Assembly (NCBI RefSeq): GCF_040954645.1
Contig: NC_092803.1
Location: forward strand, 80,638,263-80,702,262
Origin: Diabrotica undecimpunctata
Lineage: Eukaryota; Arthropoda; Insecta; Coleoptera; Chrysomelidae
Direction of reading: 5' to 3'
Length of the DNA: 64,000 nucleotides
How positions within the stretch are numbered: the stretch's first letter is position 1; the number at the start of each line of letters is the position of its first letter. Of the stretch, positions 45,983 to 58,251 are shown in pieces. The translations under genes were made by a program, and so were the position numbers. The notes beneath the pieces are model-generated. The model was given only the letters and a program-made list of their open reading frames with translations. It had not been told where the DNA came from and ran no database searches.

Positions 45983-48900
45983 ACCCCAGCGTAAGATATT
46001 GATTCAGAAAACCCAAGTTTAGATACGTTTGTTAAACCGAATGATGCTCCATCCAAAAAAACCAAAAAAAGTAAGAAAAAGACCCCAACTCACATACTGA
46101 TGCAACTAGCCAATGCATTCATCTCAGAGCAAAACCCTGCATTTATTCTTGATTTAAATCAAATATGCGATCTATTTGAAAATGTTTATAGTGCACAGAA
46201 TCCAGTCAGCGTCATAAAAACTACACTAACGATATTGAAGCTTTAATGAAAATGCTAACAGCAATATAAACTTATTTCAAAAAAAGATCCATTAAACTAG
46301 ATGAACAAAAATAAGAAAGAAACTACTGATATATTTACAGATGACTTACTCGGATACTAAAGCATCAGAGACGAAAACGAGAAAATCTCAGGAATCGAGT
46401 CATTAACTTCTATAACAATCCCAAGTTTCAAATTTTATTTATTATACACGGGCTTCACTTTCATTTGCAGTGGAACATTAACGGTTTGTACAATAACGTT
46501 CCAATACTTCAAATAATTCTGGCCAGATACAATCCAGGTATAATTGGTCTTCGGGAAACTAATTTCAAAAATGAAAAAAAAAAAAACAAACTTTAAACAA
46601 TTTAAAAACTACTGCAAAAATCGATCTAACCGAGAAAAAACTAGTAGCAGAGTAGCTATCTTTGTAAAAAAGTTAATTGAAACCACAGTAATTTATGTTC
46701 AAACTAATTGCATTAAACTTAACTCAAGTGCAAATATTATAATTTGTAACTTATACCTACCTTCATCAAATCAAGTAGACTGAGAAGTATTAACTAAGCT
46801 CTTACAACAAATTCCACATCCCAGACATATTTATGGTGATTTTAATAACCTTAACTTTTTATAGGGCTCTTCTACTATAAATATTAGGGTAACACTACTG
46901 GAACAGATATTTGAGCAGTCCAACCTTTTATTCTGAAACGACGGCAGGCTCACTAGATTTAATATACAGAACGGTGAATCTTCATGTATAGACCTTACGA
47001 TATGCGAACCAGGTCTGACCCCACAACTGACCTGTGATAGGCTCGACGTCGTATACAACAGTGATCAATATCTACCTTTTATTCATAATGACAAAAACCA
47101 ATGTGGACAAAAATATATTCAAAAATGGAATTTAAAAAACTCTAACTGAAATATTTTTTGAAATTTAATCCAAAGCAGTATGACCACATTTAAAACCACC
47201 TCAAATATAAACGAGACATCGAAGAACATTATCACAGAAGCAGCAGAAAAAGCAGTAGGAAAAACTACATGCATAAAACAACGCAACACTGTGCCATGGT
47301 AGAATCATAAATGCAAAATAGCAGTCGAATTTAGCAAAAGAGCTTTTAACACATACAAGCACTACAAAACTGTTGAGATTAAAATTGAATGCACAAAACA
47401 ACGTGCTATAGCCAAGAAGACAACTAGAAACGACAAACGCCAGTCATGGCCTCAATATGTATCAACGTTAAATGCAAACACTCCCATGGCTGAAGTATGG
47501 AACAATAGTCCGAACAAATGGAAGTCCGAAGAATATCTGGATTAAATAGCAATCAGAATATTAAAAGACTCGGGATAAATGGAAAGGCAGTTACTAGTCA
47601 TATTGAGATTGCCAAAATCCTTGCTAACACATACAAAAGCCGATCCAGTAATATTAATAATTATAAATAATATTTCACTAATTACAACCAGCAAGAAGAA
47701 AATAAGAAAATTAGTATTATTCCTAACTCAGATGAACTGTTAAATTTACACATTTCTTAACTAGAGTATACAGAGGCATTATTTAATCTCAAAGAAACTA
47801 GCGCTGACCCGGAATTCGTAGTATTTTTTTCAAACACCTTCTAGTTAGCGCTCACAAACAACTTCTAGATATGTTTAATATTATTTGGCTACAGCACATA
47901 TTTCCTGAAAAATGGCATAAATCGACAGTAATACCTATACAAAAACGTAATAGAATTAAAACAAGGCACGAGTCACACCGACCGATATCTTTAACATGCG
48001 ACATGTGTAAGTTACCAGAAAAAATATTAATAATTAATAGATTGAGATGTCTCCTGGAAAAACAAGATTTAATTATTTCAGAACAAAGAGGTCTTAGAGA
48101 GCAAAATTAAACCATGGATAATATCCTAGATTTCGAAAGTGATATTTCTGAAACATTCGCACTAAGGAGTAAAGGTCTAGCGGTTTTTTTTTGACATATC
48201 AAGAGCTTTCGATACAGTCTGGCACGATTATAAAATTAAAAAAAAAATACATAGTTGGAACATCCAAGGTCACTGCTTCGTCTTTATTAAAAATTTCCTT
48301 TAAAATAGAACTTTCAAAGTTACGACAAACAACACAATATCACATATAATGTATCCAAAAAATGGCATTCCTTAAGGCTCGGTTATAAGCCCTACCCTCA
48401 TCATAGTGGCAATCAATGATATTCTCAAAAACATAAAAGGTAAAAATAAACAAAATAATATTTTGTCACACACAGAACTTTATACAACACTTAGAACTCT
48501 GGTCACAAAAAACAGGTTTCTGTTTTTCCACTGAAAAAACTCGTGTCATCCTGTTTTCTAAGAAAAATATCACAAACATCCCCAACCTAAGACTATGTGA
48601 TGAAAACATCAACCGTGTAATGCCAATAAAGTTTTTGTGCATGACATTCGAATAAACTCTAAGCTGGAAACTTCATATAACAAATTTGATCTTATATTAT
48701 CACAAGCGATTAAATCTTCTAAAAACTCTGGCCAAAAAAAGAATGGGGTGCCGATCGCCAAAAACTTTTGATCGCCGTAGAATATGCCGCAAAAATCAAG
48801 TCTAACTCGAAAAACCATACTATTTAAAATTGTTTTACAAAAAAGTTCCCAAATCTCTTACTAAATAAGACAAAAACGGCCAAATCCTTCTACGCAAGGA

Positions 48901-49205
48901 TTAGAAGCTACTTACATCAATTAAACTACACGTTCCCAGAATTCTTTCCTTCTAATCGTCCTTAATTCTTCCATGGCAAATAAAGAAACCTCAGTGCCTA
49001 ATGCCTAGCCTGCCTCATTTCTTTCGACAAACATTCAACAAACACACAGTTAATCAAATCCGCCCTTAATGATATGCTTTACAACTATAAGGATTATACA
49101 CATATATACACAGATGCATCTAATTCAAATGAAGGTACTGGTACTCCCATATTGGAATTCAAGGAAATTAAGAGGCAGACAACGCTGCAAAATAAGCTAC
49201 AACTA
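45797..49205 (+). pseudogene. Jockey/I-type LINE: ORF1, endonuclease, RT, RNase H remnants
   Basis: ORF1 starts in monomer 2 (MSLMLFLN at 45797), has a stop at 45992, and continues in the same frame as SENPSLDTFVKPN, KKTKKSKKK and LANAFISEQNPAFILDL. Endonuclease pieces: SSRVAIFVKKLIETT, IIICNLYLPSS, HIYGDFNN, RLTRFNIQNGESS, IDLTICEPGLTP. RT pieces: FPEKWHKSTVIPIQKRN, HRPISLTCDMCKL, DLIISEQRG. A thumb-like EKTRVILFSKK lies near 48535, and an RNase H start (YTHIYTDASNSNEGTG) near 49095, after which it stops. The RT active-site box was not recognised. Frame breaks occur every 100-300 bp. Confidence 0.78.
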
Positions 49206-51185
49206 GTGATAGTACGGAGTGTACTGAAACAATTACGAGTGCGGATCTGAAAGCGACGGTCAAATGTAAAGTGCGATATTATGTTTTATATATAACATTT
49301 CAAATCACCTTGTATGTATGAAAACACCCAAAAAATATTTTCAATCCTTTTGCATCGCTGTAATTGATAATAAACAAATTTTAAAGTTTGTTTATATATC
49401 ACAGATGCGTATTTCTTCGATATTCTTTGATCGAGAGCCACTTTAGGCTATTCTGCGCATCAAATAAATAGAATAGATTCGTTTGTTTTGTTTATACCAA
49501 GTTGGGTGAACGATTTTTGAAGAGAATTACAGGACTCTCAGTGGAGCATCTGTCGAAGGCAGTTGGTTTCGGTGTTAATCTGAATTTTTCTTCAAATTCG
49601 AAATGTTTTTTCGTTTTTCGTCCTTTATCATGGAAAAATGTGCAATATAGTAGCAGTGTGAAGTTTTATGGGAAGTGAAGTTAAGGTTTGGTAGAATTTT
49701 TAAAGACAGCACACGCGGTGTGGGTCGTCACAAGAAACCGGCAAATTTGTTGGTAGAAAGGTAAAGTATACTCGAGTGTAATGTGTCAGTTTTTGAAAAC
49801 TGGTTTGAGTAGTCACTGGTTTTGTTTCGGCCGTCTCTCATCTGAAAGATTTGTAAAACGGCGTTTCCAACAACTTAGAAGGATACCCACATGGTTCCAT
49901 GGTGTCTGAGTTCTTAAGAAGCCGAGTTGTTTGCGTCCAGTGCCCAGCTTCCAGGCTTTGTTGTTCCAGCAAAATTTGTTTGTCCCAAGTCATTCCAGGC
50001 TATTTCGCAGTGTGAGATACAATTTTTTGCATTGCAGTGAATTCGAGTGCAGTTCCAACCCCAGAAATTTTAAAGGAAAAAAAATAGCATTTAGTGAAAT
50101 TCAGGTAACTTTTTTGTTGAACTTAGTAAAAATAAATATTTTCCATCAATAATTGCTTTCATAACAATTTGAGAAATTGTAATCAGTGAAATCATAAATG
50201 TTAGGGTATGGCCTAGCTGTCATATTAATTATTCTCAAAGTTTTAAAATTTAATATTGACATCTGACAGCTAGCTTTATTTTCTTGACAATTGACACATA
50301 CCTAATCATAATTGAGATCTTGTTTTGTTTTTGCTTTGATTAAAAAAAAGGTTAACCACTATGCATAGTTTCATTTAAAAAGATATTTTGTAAACCGATA
50401 GTAACATAGTAGATTTGTTTTTTGTTATTTTGTATTACTATTTATATTTGTAACTGTTTGTGGTGAGACAACAATAAATATGTAATTTTTTCCCTAAAAA
50501 AGCGAATTATTTCTTTTAAAATGTTTCTAACCCTTTTTTATATTTTTTAGGTTTCTTTTATCCAGCAGGAAGATTCTTCTAAGCGGCGTCATTATTTTAA
50601 ATAGCTTAAGAACCTTCTTGGATTGTGTTTGTACGGGAGATTCATGTAAGTATGCTTAATATGTAATATTAAGTGTGAATACATTGTCATGTATACAATG
50701 TAGGAAGAAAAGTGGAAAGTGTCAATCGGACCAGGAAATATTAACGTGACTCCGACTGGGTCATACGCGATTAACTAATAGCCATCTGTTTTCCAACAAA
50801 CAAGAACCAAGATGTGACAAATATGAAGAAAAGTCCAGCAATAACACCAAAGCGCATATTGTACAATATACCCAACAAACTAAGTGATATTTTAGGTCAA
50901 ACTTAAAAAGTTGCTTAACTTCAATTAACATCCTAAATGCTATATAAACATAAAAATGTAGTACAAATTATTGTTCGCTACTATTGTTTTACATATAGCC
51001 AATTTGGCTGATGCAATTTTGTTAATAAAAAATTAAGTTTATAAGCACTGCCATATCCACAAGAAGTGATATTAAATACTTATGAGTACATTTTGACAGC
51101 ACACTAAATTTGGGAAAGCTTATCTGAACAAAGCGACTACAACTCATATTCTTATACAGAAAAATTTATATATTATTTTTATATT
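49206..51185. other. No recognisable gene
   Basis: Nearly 2 kb with a somewhat higher GC patch at 49500-50150 and short frames (such as 49931-50152) without known motifs. A cttttttatattttttag acceptor-like site near 50534-50551 and a catgtaagt donor-like site near 50644 suggest a possible small non-coding or 5' exon, but nothing supports it further. Confidence 0.35.
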
Positions 51186-51189
51186 ATTA

Positions 51190-51460
51190 TAAATTAGGTC
51201 TACAAAATAAATTATTACTGTATAAATGTATTCTAAAGCCAGTTTGGACTTACGGTATACAGATATGCGGTACATCTAATTGTCATTTACTGAAACTTCA
51301 GCGTTTCCAATCTAAAGTTTTGAGATATATATTACCAATGCACCGTGGTATGTGCCTAATTATGCATCTACAAAAAAAGACAACTGAATCATCTAAAAAC
51401 GCTAGCTCAAGACCTACTTAAGAGACCAAGGAGAGGAAGACTAAAAACGTCCTGACCCCT
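51190..51460 (+). pseudogene. Jockey-like LINE C-terminal fragment
   Basis: Reads LQNKLLLYKCILKPVWTYGI, QICGTSNCHLLKLQRFQSK and VLRYILPMHRG. The KL.(I/L)YK.ILKP(I/V)WTYGIQ(L/I)WG.....I...QRFQSK.LR pattern is typical of Jockey LINE tails. Only ~60 codons survive cleanly. Confidence 0.75.
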
Positions 51461-51743
51461 TAGACATTTATGTACCTGTAAATACATAAACTTATATTCT
51501 TTCATCTTACAGCTAACTGTATCTGTATTTTAACAATTGAATATGTAACTAATATGTTTCTGTAAAGTGTTTTTATATTTTAAATATTTATATGTATTAA
51601 TTAATATATCAAGAAATTTATCTCAAAGGATTTTTATCACTGAAAGATTTTGCCTGTGTTAGTTTAAATGATAAGCTTATTGATTATTATTTTTTAATTG
51701 TAGAAACATATAACAATAAATATAGGATATAAAAAATACTTAC

Positions 51744-52592
51744 TATATTTAAAAGCATTGGATGACATTGTGTATAAAATACATAAAACGAAGCATGGAC
51801 CTTTTCAGAAACAACTAGCACCGAATAAATTCCATTAACACATTGGCCCAGAACATATAAAGTAAACAACAAAATATAACCGCCATATAATATGTTTACG
51901 TAGTTTATTGCTTCTATAGTGTTTCTGTAATGCTTACATAAACTTATTATTTTTGAGTCAAGTGCCAAATCATACATGTTTTTATAGATATGAGAAGTCA
52001 AAGAAGTTGCCATCTGCTTGAAACTTTTTTTACATAAATTGATTAAATGACTGTAAAATAGTAAGATCATACACGTCATATACTTTGAAAATATAATTAA
52101 AAACAAATGTTCGCTGCCCCTGGCAACGCCTAATCGTATAGCAATTCGTACATCAATTATGAGAACTGGCCAGAACCATATATTATAAACATATAGTTCT
52201 ACGGGAATTCTATCAGCTCCGAGTTGTTCGATTTGTGTAAGACATTTCCACAGCTTGTACCATTTCTTTCTTTTTATAAAGTTTACTTTCAATAATAATA
52301 TCGCACAATTGAAGTGATAGAAAACAATAGGAAGTATTATAGTTTTCGGTACTAACTCGTGTGATGTGTTCAAGACTGAAAAAATTACAACATCCAAACA
52401 GATTATTAGTAACCATAATATAATAAAAAGACTATGCACTTGGTTTAATATCTTTACCACTTCGGAAGAAGATATACATGGCATTAATGCTAGAATCTTT
52501 GCATAGGTTAAATACAATCTTGAACATCCTCTTCTTATGTAAGAAATACGTATGTGTTTCTTTCCATAATGAGTGCTTGGAAAAAGAATCAT
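51744..52592 (-). CDS. Gustatory receptor (7tm_7) alternative first exon 1b
   Basis: Open for 283 codons from ATG (A at 52592), ending HPMLLNI at a phase-0 gtaagt donor (51743-51738). It has the same length as exon 1a and aligns with it without gaps. Identity is high in RRGCSRLYL, FIKRKKWYKLWKCL, FSKYMTC, ILLFYSHLINLCK and CKHYRNTIEAINYVN. It is lower around TM1-2 (res ~60-80) and near the ends of TM3 and TM5, the kind of positions where ligand preference could differ. Helices sit as in exon 1a. No last exon follows between here and exon 1a, so the nearest candidate is 2001-2282, about 49 kb downstream. If the distance were too great, it would be an orphan exon. Confidence 0.82.
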
Positions 52593-52812
52593 TTTTAATA
52601 TGAAAAAACAATAATCAATTTATAACTTATTCATCCGCTTAATTGGATAATATAGGTATGGATCATTGTTTAACAATAACAGCGGTTTATATTTAATACA
52701 CAAAGTAATTATTGTTTTGACAACCGATATTTATTCTTGTTTATTTTTTTATTAATTTGAAAATAATAGCCACGGAAATTGTTGTATATGTGTAGATAAA
52801 ATTAAACATACA
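52593..52812 (-). promoter_or_regulatory. Conserved 5' flank of Gr exon 1b
   Basis: Matches the flank of exon 1a over ~200 bp (ccgcttaattggataat, gaaattgttgtatat) and loses similarity near 52812, where a Gypsy integrase fragment starts. The duplication therefore carried a promoter-proximal segment with the exon. Confidence 0.45.
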
Positions 52813-52814
52813 TG

Positions 52815-53170
52815 ATGATAAAAAAATATGTATTGTTCAAGACAAACAAAACATAGCAGATTTGAAATTAAGAAGAGTTATAATTAACGATTTCCACATA
52901 TTACCTACAGGAGGAAATGTATAAAAATATGAGGAAATACTATTTCTGGAATGAATTACGGAAAGATGTTCAAAAATATGTAAAGAGATGCGACAATTTC
53001 CAAAGACATAAGTATTCGATCATAACCAAAGAACCTCTGACCATCACATCGACAGCCAGAAGCGCATTTGACACGACATTTATAGATTTGGTAGGACCTT
53101 TTGAGATGAATGACAATGGGAACAGATATGTACTGACACTACAGTGCCAATTAAGCAAATACATATAAAT
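52815..53170 (+). pseudogene. Gypsy integrase fragment, N-terminal and first core part
   Basis: Decayed zinc-binding domain (IINDFHILPTGG, then YKNMRKYYFWNELRKDVQKY, VKRCDNFQRHK), then SAFDTTFIDLVGPFEM with the first catalytic Asp and NRYVLTLQCQLSKYI. It ends in a stop at 53166. The same family is on the minus strand at 37561-38560. It continues at 54925 after an interruption. Confidence 0.82.
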
Positions 53171-53349
53171 ATACGTAATAGAAATAAATAGAAATTAACA
53201 GCTAGTGAAACCGTTGAAGGAAAGTCACATATATTATCGGTACTTCAAACTAATCGCAATTATATACAATAATGCAACCATGATTTTAAGACTACACAAA
53301 GATACAAACTATATAAAAATTAAAAGAGAAATCAGAAAATGAGACACGT

Positions 53350-53500
53350 TATCTTCTACACTTTTTAGGGGAGTTCTGAAACATGCTTTCAAAAGATTGG
53401 ACTGGAAAGCCAAAGGAATCAATGTATTGTTGTGATAACAGATATTGTTGTGATAACAGATAACTTAAAATAGATTGAAACTATGCTACTGTACGAATAA
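53350..53500 (+). pseudogene. RTE-like LINE RT fragment with 18-bp duplication
   Basis: AFKRLDWKAKGIN, then tandem ttgttgtgataacagata-type units (VVITDI, VVITDN) and IETML. In this RT subfamily KGI......RFADDIV(L/V)IT is expected, so the catalytic FADD box has been lost at the duplication. Confidence 0.55.
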
Positions 53501-54270
53501 GGAGATTTTTTCTTACCGCACAAAGCTTCTGAAGTACTCCTTAGCTTCGAAGGACCAGCTGGGAAATCCAGCACATGAAAGGTTGTTCCCTCGACAAGGG
53601 ATAGGGGTAAACATTATTATGGTAAAAGTCTTAATTAAGATTAGTCAAAATGTATCTTGATTAAAAGAAATAATAGCCAACTTTATTGTTTATAGATAAG
53701 AACAATAAATGCTTATGTGATATTCAAACCGTTATTGGATCGGCAAGTCGTTTTATATGCACTCGCGACACGTTATGGCAACACCGCGACTTAGAACAAT
53801 TGATAGGTTGAATAAGTAGATATATAAGTTTAAATATTACTTATAATAGGAACAGCATCTAATTCTTATTAGCACATTCACTTATTGCCAATAATACTGG
53901 CAACAAAACTAGAAAACTTACAGAAATAGTGTATTAAGAAATGAAACTGACTGGTCGCAAGCTCTTGCTTGTCGGACCTTTACTTACGAAGGTAGCTTGA
54001 CGACTATATTTTTGAGGAACTTGTTCGTTGTTAATAGTTCGGGGCCGAGAGTGGACTGGTTTTGAAGGACTAGTCCAAGTTTATAAAAAGGGAAGTATTT
54101 AAATGAAAACAAAAGTTTTTACAATGTACGGATTATGGTAAATTTGTAAACTTACTGAGTTAAATGCCTCCTGTAATGAAGTTTGTTTGAACATCAAGAA
54201 AGACATCTTTTGGAAAGACACATTACACGACAATTCTGGTAACAAGCGAAAATTCAAAAGTCAACTGTGA
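53501..54270. other. Unassigned insertion-like segment
   Basis: Separates two parts of one RTE-like RT. It contains a short frame (53475-53660) without known motifs and GC-richer islands near 53735-53790 and 53950-54080. It could be an LTR or solo element, but no partner repeat or target duplication was seen. Confidence 0.35.
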
Positions 54271-54880
54271 CAAAATAGTATCAGTTTATAAATATAAATG
54301 GTTCATGGTCATGAAATTTAAATTGTCAGGAACAACCAAACTGCTAAACTGCAACGAAGAATCACTATAGCATGGGCCTTATATGGAGCTCCATCAAACA
54401 TCTTCAAGAGCAACATGCCAAATGATTTAAAAAAGAAAACGTTCGACCAATATGCTCTTCCAGTCATGACTTACTGCGTTGAAACACTCTCCTTAATCCA
54501 GGCTACAACAATCAAACTCACAGTAGTCCAAAGAAGAATGGAACACTCGCTGCTTGGACTGACTCTCAGAGACAGGATTAGAAACGAAGAAATAAGAAGA
54601 AGGATAGACGTCACTGATGTTACAGAGCGCATAGCATAGCTGAAGTATAACTGGGTATGCCATGTGACCAGAATAACCGACGGGTAGTGGATTCAAAAAA
54701 TTACAATATGGAGACTACGAGTAGGTAGAAGAAGCAGGGGTAGACCATCTACACGATGAACAGACGACGTGAAAAGAATCGCTGTGAATTGGCTGCAGGA
54801 AGCTCAAGATCGACAGACCTGGAAGAAGTTTGGGGAGGTCTATGTTTAACTTTGTACGCAGAAGGCTGCATGATGATATG
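54271..54880 (+). pseudogene. RTE-like LINE RT C-terminus and tail
   Basis: Reads TAKLQRRITIAWALYGAPSN, the frame 54415-54639 (KKKTFDQYALPVMTYCVETL, VVQRRMEHSLLGLTLRDRIR, NEEIRRRIDVTDV), then VCHVTR..DG, GRRSRGRPSTR, DDVKRIAVNWLQEAQDRQTW and GEVYV. It is the same tail type as 17690-17925. Stops replace the usual W at several places. Confidence 0.8.
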
Positions 54881-54924
54881 TAACACAAAACGTAGAAATT
54901 AAAACAGTAACCAAATCATTGGGA

Positions 54925-55400
54925 GAAAATATAATTTTTAGGTTTGAGGTACCCAGAAGAATAATAACAGATCAAAGCACAGAGTTTATGGCAAGAATAT
55001 TTAAGGAAACATGCGCATTGTTACATATAGAGCAATAAACTCCACAACGCATTACCACGAGTCAACTAGAGCTTTAGATAATACTCATTAGCATTTAAAT
55101 TCGTATTTTAGGATACAGATTTCAAAATGCCCTGACCAGTTAGAGTACGTGGTTACAATATTACTGTTTTTTCTACAAAATCTTGGTACACTTAGCAACA
55201 GGTTATACAAAATTCGAATTAGTATTCGGAAAAACCTTTAGACTGCCTATAAATTTACAGAACGAAATAAAACCACTATACAACTAAAACAAATAGATCG
55301 ACTTCACTAACCATATCATCCCATACAAGCATTACTAAACTGTCCTAAAAATTTATCTTACAGTTTACACAATAATTCTAGTTCTCTTAATTAAAATAAA
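54925..55400 (+). pseudogene. Gypsy integrase fragment, second part
   Basis: FEVPRRIITDQSTEFMARIF (second catalytic Asp), KETCALLHIEQ, a degraded Glu region, then LATGYTKFELVFGKTFRLPI and LQNEIKPLYN. It continues the fragment at 52815-53170 and matches 37950-38300 (minus). Stops are frequent. Confidence 0.78.
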
Positions 55401-55479
55401 GACTATCCAGCACCACAAGAATTTAGCATATCCAACAAGGAAAATACATCAAAATCATACTCCAAACGAACTATATCTA

Positions 55480-55895
55480 AAGCAATAATACTCTCCATTG
55501 AGACATCAACTAGTGACTAGTGTATTTTTAAAGCCAACCCAGAAACAAAAAAGAATAAAAACAAAAACATCGACAGTGTCTTTAGAATCCCTAATGCAAC
55601 CAATTAAAGAATAGTTCGATTCCGAAAAAAAAATATTAACTTTCGAAGAAACAGTTGATTTATTTACATTCATGGAGCTAAAGATGTTATCAGTGTTACA
55701 AATAAATATACCTCGGACACTCAAGTGACTCAAGCATTTCTCACTCATCCAAAATTCATTCATGTACGTCCACTGAAATTGAAATGTACAAAGATAAAAA
55801 AGAAACTGACGAAACAACTCAGAAAACTCAAATACGAAGATGAAGAACTCGACACGGATACGTCGATCGAGTTATACCAGGAACTTAACATTTAA
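55480..55895 (+). pseudogene. ORF1 C-terminal part of a Jockey-like LINE
   Basis: Pieces such as SLESLMQPIKE, KKILTFEETVDLFTFMELK, TSDTQVTQAFLTHPKFIHV and KLRKLKYEDEELDTDTSIEL precede the endonuclease of the same LINE and resemble the ORF1 end at 46000-46250. Frame breaks are present. Confidence 0.5.
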
Positions 55896-56386
55896 TTAAA
55901 AATAGAATAAACATTCAATTTATTACAATGGAATATAAACGGGTTTTGTACCCATAATGAAATGTTAAAAGTTTTAGTTTAAGTTAATATTTGTATTCAA
56001 GAAACAAATTTCAAAGACCAACATTGTCATACATTTAACAACTAATCAACTTTTAATAAAAATAGAAAAAATTAGGAAAAGCACATGGTAAGAGTGGTTA
56101 TTTATGTTAATAACACCCTAGAAGCACAAACAATTCCTTTTAGAACAGACTTCGAAGATGTGTCCGTCTTAATTAAAGTTTCTCAATGCATTAACTGTAT
56201 GCTGTATTTATGTTCCCCCAAAGGCAGTCCTCTCCATAACCGACTTTAAAGCATACATCTCACAAATACCTATGCTCAAGCTAATATTTAGAGATTTCAA
56301 TCGAAGACTTGTTGACAACAGAAAACTTAAACATTCTCAATAATGGAAGACCAGCCAGATATAATGTACATAATAGTACAACATCA

Positions 56387-57319
56387 GGGTCCTGATTCTA
56401 ATTGAGATTTCGACTCAAAACATGTCGAAATTAATATGGCGACGTCGAAATGAGACTTTGCGAACCTTGTGGATTTCAGCTGAACTAACCAAACGACGTC
56501 ACTAGTTTTCGACTTATCGAAATTAATTTCAACTTCAAGAAAGTGGTTGAAATTTCATTTCGAGTCGAAATTAATCTGACATGACTGACTGGACTGGGAG
56601 AAGTGAACTTAGGTTCAGTTTAAGTAGGCGGTGTTTTGATCCTTGCAAGGAAAACTGAGGCAAAAAGTATCAATATGGCTGTGTTTTACGGACATTTGCT
56701 AGTTTTGGAGGAATTAGAGAGGTTAGATATCCGACGTTCATAACGGAGGATAAGAAGAATGTTACGGGATACTCAAAATTCTTTTTCACTAAGTGATGCT
56801 CAATTTAAGCAGCAATTCCGGATTAATAAACAAGCTGCAAATTATTTAATAAGGGTATTAGAACCATATTTGGAAGAAGGTGTTTATGCCTCTAGGATAC
56901 CCAAAATGTTTAGGGTTAGTATTACTAAGCTGCAGTAAATTTAAAAATATATTAGAATATAACCACTAAGTCAAATCTTAGTGGTTATAACTTAAGGATC
57001 TCCCACATCGCCTTTTTTTTTTCTTGCCATCTTTTCTTTCAATTCAAAATATAATTGAGAATGGCCAATATTTATGATTTAACAACTCAAACAAGAAAAA
57101 AAAGACGTTCACGTAACGTAAACAAAACAAACATTCAACAAGCGTAGTGCAGCCAATAAACAACAGTTCCAACCTAAATTTTCAGCAGTGTCAAAATGAT
57201 AAAGTAAATATCCCCAGTTTTAACTACAATCGAAATGAATGAGAATCGCTAGCGATTGCGACTGTCATGGCGTAGTCGCTTTTAAATTTCGACATCGAAA
57301 TGAAATAGAATCAGGGCCC
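56387..57319 (+). mobile_element. Harbinger/PIF-type transposon, internally deleted
   Basis: Ends gggtcctgattcta and its reverse complement tagaatcagggccc (one mismatch). Inside, near 56675-56940, is a transposase start: AVFYGHLLVLEELERLD, then SLSDAQFKQQFRINKQAANY and LIRVLEPYLEEG, as at the N-terminus of HARBI1-type nucleases, with a stop after RRS. The DDE domain is absent. The expected 3-bp target duplication is not clear (tca versus tgt). Confidence 0.75.
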
Positions 57320-58251
57320 TGTAATCGATCTATCGATTTGTGACCCGAGTCTTTTAATCGCTCTCAACTGGGATCCTCCACCCTTTTAATATGAGAGCGA
57401 CCATTACCCAATAAAAGTATCTGTATTTTCTGATAACTTTACCTCTGAGTACCAACCGGTCCGAAAATGGAACCTGAAAAACGGTAATTGGAATAAATAC
57501 GCTCATGCCCTACAAATAAACATAGAATCACTAGACATCAGTTTTGACAACACTGATATAAAAGAAACTCTTAACATTTTTACTATAATTATTATATACG
57601 CGGCAAAAACATATATAGGAAAAACAAAAATATTAAGGAAACAAAGACCTCTACCATGGTGGAACACAGAATGTCAAAACGCAATCAAGCAATATAAAGT
57701 ATCTTTCAACAAAATGAAAAAACATAACGCAACTAACATCATTGAATACAAAAAACAGAGAGCATATGCTAAATATATAACAAAAACTGCTCGAAAAACC
57801 AACTGGAGGAAATTTGTCTCAAATATAAATAGTTCAACACCTTGGAACACCTTTATCTACAGTCTGGCGCAATATTCGTACAATATCAGGAAAAAACAAA
57901 TTTTATTAAGTACCTTTTATTACTCATAATACTAATGTAATTAAAAAACCCAATGAAATAGCCAATGCTTTAGCTACATATATTGCTAAATGTGTTCTAA
58001 AAATTTTCAATAGAATATGGTTAAATAATGTCTTTCCAACTTCCTGGAGCAACTCAATAATTATACCTAGTCTCAAACCTAACAATGAACGAACTGAAAT
58101 TTCCTCATATAGACTCATCTCCCTCACCAATGTAATGTGCATAGTCATGGAAAAAATAGTTAACAAAAGATTGCTATGGATGTTACAAGAAAATCACCTC
58201 TTGGTAAACGAGCAAAGTGGATTTCGACAAAACCGAACTACTACTGATAAC

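Noticed and set aside
49931..50152. 73-codon open frame as a gene
   Set aside because: No domain, no start context and no continuation; within chance expectation for a 64-kb window.
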